NCBI GenBank assembly: GCA_038214535.1
Contig: JBBQRS010000086.1
Coordinates: forward strand, 1 to 21,030
Direction: 5' to 3'
Length of the DNA: 21,030 bases
Origin: JBBQRS01 sp038214535
GTDB taxonomy: Bacteria; Chloroflexota; Anaerolineae; CG2-30-64-16
Positions within the stretch are counted from its first letter, which is position 1. The number at the start of each line of letters is the position of its first letter. Below are positions 13,898 through 19,492 of this stretch, piece after piece. Below the pieces are notes generated by a model that saw only the letters and a program-made list of their open reading frames with translations, was not told the origin of the DNA and searched no databases. The position numbers and the translations under genes were made by a program.

Positions 13898-13928
13898 GGT
13901 GCAACGCACTTCCGAAGTGCGTTGCACC
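13898..13928. repeat. Perfect palindrome after gcvPB, possible operon terminator
   Basis: A perfect 15-bp inverted repeat with a single central base (GGTGCAACGCACTTC / GAAGTGCGTTGCACC) starts 25 bases after the gcvPB stop and is followed by TTTACTG. The stem is strong, but the T-run is only three bases (five of the next six non-stem bases are not T). It may end the gcv transcript or simply be a member of the same repeat family as 9848-9882, with which it shares GCACTTC-N-GAAGTGC. Confidence 0.8.
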
Positions 13929-13939
13929 TTTACTGTGTG

Positions 13940-13945
13940 TATAAT
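13940..13945 (+). promoter_or_regulatory. Candidate -10 box of the RDD gene
   Basis: TATAAT at 13940-13945 lies 23 bases before the first possible ATG (13969). No convincing -35 hexamer is seen at 16-18 bases because that space is taken by the palindrome at 13898-13928. Confidence 0.35.
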
Positions 13946-13968
13946 AAGCCCAATCTTCTCATTGCCAC

Positions 13969-14670
13969 ATGGCAGAAAGGTCTTCATTGATTATGGGCAA
14001 GAAACCCAACCGGCCGCCGTCGGGGTATCGCCCGTCGGCGGCGCAAGCCAGCAAGCCCGCGCCGCGCAACGTCGAGGTGATCGGCCTCAGCAAGCGGCTG
14101 GCCGCCGCGCTGATTGACTGGGTCGTGGTCGCCTTCTTCAGCTACTTGGCGGTACTGATTTTGGCGCTGATCGGCGCGCTGGTGGGCATGTTCACGCCCG
14201 GCGGCCCGATGGCGCCGGAACGCCTGATCATCCTCCTCGCGTTCCTCATCGGCATCGGCTATTTCGTCACCGCCTGGGCCGGCGGCGGCATGACCCTCGG
14301 TAAGATGGTGCTGGGTCTGCGCGTGGTGCGCGCCGACGGGACGAACCTGGGCTGGACCAAGTCCATCCTGCGCTACGTCGGCTACATCGTCAGCGGCATC
14401 GTGCTCTCGCTCGGCTTCCTGTGGATCAACATTGACAAACTGCGCCAGGGCTGGCACGACAAGTTTGCCGGCAGCTACGTGGTGCGCGAAGCAGACGTGG
14501 ATTTCCTGAAGGCAGGCGGCAAGCTCGTCCCCGAAAACCCCGGCGTGCAATGGGTCTGGATCCTGCTGTGGGGCGTCGTGGCGTTCCTGGCCCCGGCCAT
14601 GCTGTTCGGCAGCCTGTGGCTGCTCGGCCCCGCCATGTCGAGTGCCCTGATGACCCTGCTGGCGCGGTAA
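13969..14670 (+). CDS. RDD family membrane protein
   Basis: A protein of 233 aa (225 if the second ATG at 13993 is used; its reading MGKKPNRPP looks a natural start, and AAAGG lies about 12 bases before it, while 13969 has no ribosome site). A polar Pro-rich N-terminus leads to the RDD signature: Arg43...Asp50 in SKRLAAALIDWVVV, then MTLGKMVLGLRVVRADG and WHDKFAGSYVV. Three hydrophobic spans belong to the domain (about 48-72, 84-104, 128-150). A further hydrophobic C-terminal hairpin (about 195-225) is extra. RDD proteins are integral membrane proteins mostly of unknown role; some have been linked to ion transport. It follows the gcv operon after a palindrome and is probably separately transcribed. 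Confidence 0.85.
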   Translation: MAERSSLIMGKKPNRPPSGYRPSAAQASKPAPRNVEVIGLSKRLAAALIDWVVVAFFSYLAVLILALIGALVGMFTPGGPMAPERLIILLAFLIGIGYFVTAWAGGGMTLGKMVLGLRVVRADGTNLGWTKSILRYVGYIVSGIVLSLGFLWINIDKLRQGWHDKFAGSYVVREADVDFLKAGGKLVPENPGVQWVWILLWGVVAFLAPAMLFGSLWLLGPAMSSALMTLLAR

Positions 14671-14681
14671 ACGGCCGGCCA

Positions 14682-14743
14682 CTTCGTAGTGACGGCTTCA
14701 GCCGTTGTCGCGCCCCGCAACGGCTGAAGCCGTCACTACGAAG
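14682..14743. repeat. Perfect 26-bp inverted repeat after the RDD gene
   Basis: The arms 14682-14707 and 14718-14743 are perfectly complementary over 26 bases with a 10-base loop (tcgcgccccg). Ends read CTTCGTAGTGACGG and CCGTCACTACGAAG. The core GTGACGGCTTCAGCCGTTG also occurs at 1482-1501, together with the flanking GGCCACTT. It could act as a transcription barrier between the RDD gene and the next promoter, but no T-run follows. Confidence 0.92.
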
Positions 14744-14767
14744 AAGACGTGCCCCCGGTTGAAAAGC

Positions 14768-14796
14768 TTGCACAAACCGGCGCAAATTGGTATTAT
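14768..14796 (+). promoter_or_regulatory. Promoter of the second sugar transporter operon
   Basis: TTGCAC (14768-14773), a 17-base spacer and TATTAT (14791-14796) give a good sigma70-type promoter. The -35 lies inside an imperfect palindrome with TTGC...GCAA ends (14768-14785), which could be an operator for a LacI-type regulator. The leader to the ATG at 14934 is long (about 130 bases). Confidence 0.6.
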
Positions 14797-14933
14797 ATTA
14801 GAGATGCTGTTGGATTTGAACATTCCACAAAAAAGGAGGCGTTGACTTACACCGGCATCGAGTTCCAGAGCCTGAATGCCCAATTTTTCAGGCCACCGCA
14901 TCGTAGCACACAGAAAGCCAAGGAGGCCTTCAC

Positions 14934-16343
14934 ATGGACAATGAGATTCGTCGTTTGACTCGCCGCGATTTCCTGCGCGGCGCCACCCTCGTCGGCGTCG
15001 GCGCGACCGTCGCCGCCTGCGCCGCAGCGCCCGCACCGGCCGCGCCGGCCCAGCCTGCGGCTGAAGAACCAACCGCCGCCCCTGCCGTCGAAGAAGCGCC
15101 CGCGGCAGCCCCCGCCGCCGAGGAAGCCAATGTCCGCCTCATCTCCAACCACGGCGAGGCCGATACGGTCTTCTTCAATGCGGTCCTCGCCAACTTTGCC
15201 GCCGCGCAACCGGGCATCAAAGTCGAATACCTCGATATCCCCGGCGATGAGTTCTACACGTCTATCAACACACAGGGTGCCGCCGGCAACCTGCCCGACG
15301 TGTGGTACACGCGCACCTTCGACGTGCCGGTGTGGGCCGCCAAGGGTTGGACGCTGGACTTGCAGCCGCTCGTGGATCGCGACGCCGCGGAAGTGAACGT
15401 AGACGACTTCTGGCCCGCCGAATATGCGCAGATGCAGTGGAAAGATCACCTGTACGCGCTGCCCTACGACTTCTCGAACATCGGCATCTACTACAACAAG
15501 GACCAGTTCGCCGATAAGGGCGTGGCGAACCTCACCGACAATGCCTGGAAGTGGGACGACCTCCTCGCCACGGCCCTCAAGTTCATCGAGAAGGACGGCG
15601 ACGAGTTCAAGACCTGGGGCCTCGACATGTACCTGTGGAACTGGGTGTTCCATGGCATCATGTACGGCTGGGGCGGCAACATCTGGTCAGACGACTTCAA
15701 AACCAGCCTGGTGGACAGCCAGGAGAACCTCGATTGCTTCAACTGGTTCATTGACGCCCGCAAGCAGGGTCTCTATGCGGAAGCCGGCGCGATGCCGCAG
15801 GGCGTGAACCCCTTCGGCGGCGGGCTGGTGCCGATGGCCTTCCAGGGTTCCTGGGCCACCGCCACCCTACGCGATGTGATCAAGGACACGTTCGACTTCG
15901 ACGTGGTCGCGATGCCCAAGTCGCCCACCGGCGCGCCCTGCCTGAATGCCGCCGGCGGCGCCTGGGGCATCGCCAAGAACAGCCCGTCTACCGAGGCGGC
16001 CTGGACGCTCAACAAGTTCCTGACGAGCACCGAATCCACGAACATCCTGATCTCCGAGCCGCTGCGCAGCATCCCCGGACGCAAGAGCTCGGTGCCGAAG
16101 TGGAATGAGACCGCAGCGAAGGGTGGCCTGCCGCCCCTCAACGTGAAAGTCTTCGGCGAGCAGATGGATGACGCGGCCGCCGCGCCCTACCCGCCCTACT
16201 GGCAGGATTACGGCACCGCGTGGAACAACATCGTTGCGCCGCTGCTCGGCGGCCCGTCTGACGCCGACCCGGCCGAGGTGTTGAAAGAGTTCGACGCCGA
16301 GTTGACCCGGATCATTGACCTGAACAAGGACAGCCTGGGCTAA
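14934..16343 (+). CDS. Sugar ABC transporter solute-binding lipoprotein, Tat-type
   Basis: A 469-aa extracellular binding protein. The N-terminus has a twin-arginine signal (RLTRRDFLRG, Arg10-Arg11), a hydrophobic stretch and a lipobox VAAC with Cys29, so it is likely exported folded by Tat and lipid-anchored. An Ala/Pro/Glu linker follows (about 30-65). The mature part looks like a family 1 sugar-binding protein: VRLISNHGEADTVFFNAVLA, NLPDVWYTR, KDHLYALPYDFSNIGIYYNK, MAFQGSWATATLRD and GGAWGIAKNSPSTEAAW. AGGAGG (14921-14926) lies 7 bases before the ATG. It heads the operon with two permeases, an oxidoreductase and an ADP-ribosylglycohydrolase-like gene. Ligand unknown. No sign of close relation to the Sec-exported binding protein at 8630-7194 beyond family level. 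Confidence 0.93.
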   Translation: MDNEIRRLTRRDFLRGATLVGVGATVAACAAAPAPAAPAQPAAEEPTAAPAVEEAPAAAPAAEEANVRLISNHGEADTVFFNAVLANFAAAQPGIKVEYLDIPGDEFYTSINTQGAAGNLPDVWYTRTFDVPVWAAKGWTLDLQPLVDRDAAEVNVDDFWPAEYAQMQWKDHLYALPYDFSNIGIYYNKDQFADKGVANLTDNAWKWDDLLATALKFIEKDGDEFKTWGLDMYLWNWVFHGIMYGWGGNIWSDDFKTSLVDSQENLDCFNWFIDARKQGLYAEAGAMPQGVNPFGGGLVPMAFQGSWATATLRDVIKDTFDFDVVAMPKSPTGAPCLNAAGGAWGIAKNSPSTEAAWTLNKFLTSTESTNILISEPLRSIPGRKSSVPKWNETAAKGGLPPLNVKVFGEQMDDAAAAPYPPYWQDYGTAWNNIVAPLLGGPSDADPAEVLKEFDAELTRIIDLNKDSLG

Positions 16344-16360
16344 GCTCCGACCTCAACCAT

Positions 16361-16398
16361 CACGCGCCGGGACGCTGGATCCAGCGTCCCGGCGTGTG
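16361..16398. terminator. Perfect palindrome between binding protein and permease genes
   Basis: A perfect 30-base palindrome (16365-16394, centre GGATCC, arms CGCCGGGACGCTGG / CCAGCGTCCCGGCG) extends by CACG / TGTG on each side. It starts 18 bases after the binding-protein stop. The T-run is weak (ATTTGCT). Such hairpins often follow binding-protein genes and either stabilise the upstream mRNA or terminate part of the transcripts, so that less permease than binding protein is made. Confidence 0.55.
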
Positions 16399-16454
16399 AT
16401 TTGCTATCACCCCATTCCTCAATGGAATCGGCGCATCGTCTACAGGGAGGTACG

Positions 16455-17381
16455 ATGACGGTTCAAACAACGCCCCCCAAACCCAAATCAAAATTTCTTC
16501 GCCGCGAAGCGATTGAGGGTTATCTTTTTATCTTGCCCTGGCTCATCGGGTTCGTGATCTTTCGCTTCGGCCCGATGGTCTATTCGATGTTCCTCAGCCT
16601 CACCGATTACGCGGCCCGCGGCGCGCCGAAATTTGTGGGCCTCGAGAACTACATCTATATGTTCACCAAAGACCCGCGCTTCCTTGACTCTCTGCGCTCG
16701 ACCTTTCAATATGTCGTCGGTTTCTTGCCCCTGAACATTATCATCGGGTTAGCGATCGCCATGCTGATGAACCAGAAAGTGCGCGGCATGACCACCTTCC
16801 GCGCGGTCTATTACCTGCCCGCGGTTATCAGCGGCGTCGCCGTCGCCATCTTGTGGCAGTTCGTCTTTCACAAGCAATGGGGCATCCTCAATGCGATCCT
16901 CTCCCTCTTCGGGGTGAAATCCATCGGCTGGCTGGTAGACCCCAAATGGGTGATGGTCGCGTTCGTCATTATGTCAATCTGGGGCGTCGGCGGCAGCATG
17001 ATCATCTACCTCGCCGGGCTGCAATCCATCCCGACCGAGCTCTATGAGGCGGCGGCGATTGACGGCGCAAACCGCTTCCGCCAGTTCCGCAGCGTCACTA
17101 TCCCCATGTTGACGCCCACGATCTTTTTCGTGTTGATTACGGGGCTGATCGCCGCCTTCCAGATCTTTGAAAATGCCTACATCATGACGGGCGGCGGCCC
17201 GAACTACGCCACGTATTTCTTCGGGCTCAACATCTATTTTACGGCGTTCAAGACGTTGAACTTCGCGTATGCTTCGGCGCTGGCCTGGATTCTCTTTGCG
17301 ATTATCGTCGCGCTGACCATCATGGTGTTCGGAACCTCCCGGCGCTGGGTGTTCTATGCCGGCGGCGGCGACGACGCATAA
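16455..17381 (+). CDS. Carbohydrate ABC transporter permease, MalF/UgpA-type
   Basis: A 308-aa inner-membrane permease of the CUT1 group. First span at about residues 23-46 (YLFILPWLIGFVIFRFGPMVY), then the periplasmic motif FVGLENYIYMF. Further spans follow, with the EAA loop at about 197-220 (YEAAAIDGANRFRQF, then IPMLTPT). NAYIMTGGGPNYAT in the later part is typical of UgpA-like permeases. I chose the ATG at 16455 because GGGAGG (16445-16450) lies 4 bases upstream; the frame is open to 16401 without such support. It lies 111 bases after the binding protein and 10 bases before its partner permease. No ATPase gene is nearby. Confidence 0.95.
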   Translation: MTVQTTPPKPKSKFLRREAIEGYLFILPWLIGFVIFRFGPMVYSMFLSLTDYAARGAPKFVGLENYIYMFTKDPRFLDSLRSTFQYVVGFLPLNIIIGLAIAMLMNQKVRGMTTFRAVYYLPAVISGVAVAILWQFVFHKQWGILNAILSLFGVKSIGWLVDPKWVMVAFVIMSIWGVGGSMIIYLAGLQSIPTELYEAAAIDGANRFRQFRSVTIPMLTPTIFFVLITGLIAAFQIFENAYIMTGGGPNYATYFFGLNIYFTAFKTLNFAYASALAWILFAIIVALTIMVFGTSRRWVFYAGGGDDA

Positions 17382-17391
17382 GGATCGAACG

Positions 17392-18288
17392 ATGACAACC
17401 AAAACGCAACCCGCGGCCACGCCGGCCGCGACCACAACCACCGATCTGCCCTTCAATCGCCGTCACTTCTTCCAGATGCTCGTCACCTACGGGCTGCTTT
17501 TCAGTGGCGCGGCCTTGTTGATGGTGCCTTTCTACTGGATGATTTCGACCAGCCTGAAGACGCTGCCCGAAGTGCAAACCTGGCCCATTGTCTGGGTGCC
17601 TGCAACGCCGGTCTGGCAGAACTATCCGGCGGTGTTCCAGAAGACGCCCTTTGCCCGCTACCTCCTGAACAGCATGGTCATCGCCACCGGCGGCATCATC
17701 GGCACGCTGGTGGGCAGCTCGCTGGCCGGGTTCGGCTTTGCGCGGCTGCGTTTTCCGGGGCGTAACTTCCTTTTCTTCCTGTGCCTGACGACCATGATGC
17801 TGCCGGCCTGGGTGGTCATCGTGCCGCACTTCATGATGTTCAGCGCCGTCGGTTGGATTGACACCTACCTGCCTTTCATCGTGCCGGCCTTCTTCGGCAA
17901 CGCGTATCACATCTTCCTCTTCCGCCAGTCCTTCATGGGCATCCCGCGCGAACTGGAAGACGCCGCGCGCATAGACGGCTGTAACACCTTCCGCATCTTC
18001 GCGCAGATCTTCTTGCCGCTGTCGAAGCCGGTAATTGCGACGGTGAGCATCTTCTCCTTCTACTACTACTGGAACGACCTGGTCTACCCGTTGGTCTACC
18101 TCCAGTCGCAACTCAAATTCCCGGTCAGCCTGGGGCTGCGGATGTTCCAGACGGCCAACTCGGGCGTGGTAGATATGCCCAAGATGATGGCCGCTTCCTT
18201 GATGGCGCTGTTACCGTGCGTCGTCCTCTTCTTCGTGGCGCAACGATTGTTCATCCAAGGCGTCGTAATCACCGGTGTGGAGAAATAA
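17392..18288 (+). CDS. Carbohydrate ABC transporter permease, MalG/UgpE-type
   Basis: A 298-aa inner-membrane permease, partner of the preceding MalF/UgpA-type protein. A Thr/Ala-rich N-terminus (residues 1-18) precedes the first span (about 30-52, ending FYWMISTSLKT, the usual MalG motif). The EAA loop is at about 187-213 (ELEDAARIDGCNTFRIF, then LPLSKP), followed by FYYYWNDLVYPLVYL, a common signature near the penultimate span. AAGGAT (17380-17385) overlaps the previous stop and serves the ATG 6 bases later. The next gene starts 2 bases after its stop, so the operon is tightly packed here. Confidence 0.95.
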   Translation: MTTKTQPAATPAATTTTDLPFNRRHFFQMLVTYGLLFSGAALLMVPFYWMISTSLKTLPEVQTWPIVWVPATPVWQNYPAVFQKTPFARYLLNSMVIATGGIIGTLVGSSLAGFGFARLRFPGRNFLFFLCLTTMMLPAWVVIVPHFMMFSAVGWIDTYLPFIVPAFFGNAYHIFLFRQSFMGIPRELEDAARIDGCNTFRIFAQIFLPLSKPVIATVSIFSFYYYWNDLVYPLVYLQSQLKFPVSLGLRMFQTANSGVVDMPKMMAASLMALLPCVVLFFVAQRLFIQGVVITGVEK

Positions 18289-18290
18289 CT

Positions 18291-19373
18291 ATGACGATCA
18301 ATGTCGGCATCCTCGGCTTCGCGCATGGGCACGTCAACGCCTATTGCACCCGGTGGCAGCAGAACCCGGACTTTGACATCCAGGTCGTGGCCGCGTGGGA
18401 TCACGACGCGGCGCGGCTCAAGAAAAACACGGACGCGTTCGGCATTCAGGGCTATACCGACCTGGACGCCTTCCTGGCCCGGCCCGATATGCCGGCAGTG
18501 GTGATCGCAGCGGAGACTTCGCTGCACGCCGAGATGGTGGAGAAAGCCGCGGCGGCGGGCAAGATGATCGCCCTGCAAAAACCGCTCGCGCTGACCATGG
18601 CACAGGCGGATCGGATCGTCGCGGCGGTCGAGCACTACCACGCGCCCTTCACGCTGGCCTGGCAGATGCGCGTGGACCCGCAGAACATCGAGATTCAACG
18701 CATCATCGAGAGCGGCGCGCTGGGCAAGATCACGATGGTGCGGCGACGCCACGGGCTGCCCTCGCAACTGTGGGACATCGCGACCATGTGGCATTTCGAC
18801 CCCGTGCTCAACCGCGACATCTGGGCCGACGACACCGCGCACCCGGTGGATTTCATCTACTGGCTGCTGGGCGCGCCCGAAACGGTGACCGCGGAAATCT
18901 CGACCATGCTGAACCCCGCCGCGCCCAACGACAACGGCATCGCGATCTACCGTTATGCCAACGGTTTGCTGGCGGAAGTGGTCTGCTCCTTCACCGCGCT
19001 CGCAGCCGAAAACACCGTCGAGGTGATCGGCGAGAAGGGCAGCATCGTGCAAAACTACGGCGACGTGCCGAGCTGCAACGTGCCGCGCCCCGCCGGCGCT
19101 CAGGGCCAGAAGTGGTATACACGGGAGGCGAAGGACTGGACGTACAGCGACATCCCCAGCCCGGCCTCGCACGGCGAACGGATCGCCGGCCTATCGGGGC
19201 CGATTGCCGACTTCTTCCACGGCCAACGCGCGCCGATCGCGACCGCGCAGGAGGGCCGCGAGGCGCTGCGCATGGTCCTCGCTACCTACGTCTCCAACGC
19301 AGAGGGCCGCCGCGTCCGGCTGGACGACCCCGCGATTAACGCCATCGGTGACCCAATTGCTCCTGTAGCCTAG
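18291..19373 (+). CDS. Gfo/Idh/MocA-family oxidoreductase
   Basis: A 360-aa NAD(P)-dependent dehydrogenase of the glucose-fructose / inositol dehydrogenase group, probably acting on the imported sugar or a product of it in the cytoplasm. The N-terminal Rossmann fold starts VGILGFAHGHV, which departs from the usual GxGxxG/A. The second motif reads QKP (residues 96-98) where EKP is standard; Lys97 is the conserved catalytic lysine. The substrate region has WADDTAHPVDFIYWLLGAPE with Asp181, His184 and Asp187 in the place of the family's DxGxHxxD. GGAG (18279-18282) lies inside the end of the permease gene, 8 bases before the ATG, so the two are coupled. The stop codon lies in a repeat fragment (19366 onward). 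Substrate unknown. Confidence 0.92.
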   Translation: MTINVGILGFAHGHVNAYCTRWQQNPDFDIQVVAAWDHDAARLKKNTDAFGIQGYTDLDAFLARPDMPAVVIAAETSLHAEMVEKAAAAGKMIALQKPLALTMAQADRIVAAVEHYHAPFTLAWQMRVDPQNIEIQRIIESGALGKITMVRRRHGLPSQLWDIATMWHFDPVLNRDIWADDTAHPVDFIYWLLGAPETVTAEISTMLNPAAPNDNGIAIYRYANGLLAEVVCSFTALAAENTVEVIGEKGSIVQNYGDVPSCNVPRPAGAQGQKWYTREAKDWTYSDIPSPASHGERIAGLSGPIADFFHGQRAPIATAQEGREALRMVLATYVSNAEGRRVRLDDPAINAIGDPIAPVA

Positions 19374-19462
19374 CCCCTCGTGGGCGCAATCCGACGTTCG
19401 TAGTCTAGCCCCTTGTGGACGTTCTGGCATGGCCAACTCCGCCCACAAGGGGCTAGACTACG
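19366..19462. repeat. CTAGCCCC(T/C)TGTGG palindromic repeat, with a partial copy
   Basis: A perfect 20-base inverted repeat (19399-19418, CGTAGTCTAGCCCCTTGTGG, with 19443-19462) has a 24-base loop. A partial copy (GTAGCCTAGCCCCTCGTGGG, 19367-19386) lies just upstream and provides the last codons and the TAG stop of the oxidoreductase gene. The ends (TTCGTAG / CTACG) match the other intergenic palindromes in the window. It fills most of the 119-base gap before the next gene; no promoter is seen there. Confidence 0.88.
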
Positions 19463-19492
19463 CATCAACACTATCATCAGAGAGAGACAAAC

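Noticed and set aside
14833..14839. Strong Shine-Dalgarno-like AAGGAGG in the leader of the second transporter operon
   Set aside because: No ATG or GTG lies 4-12 bases downstream; a TTG is only 2 bases away. Probably chance, or a remnant.
14749..14958. Possible leader peptide or small gene before the Tat binding protein
   Set aside because: It overlaps the start of the real gene in another frame, its own start lacks a ribosome site, and it begins upstream of the predicted promoter.
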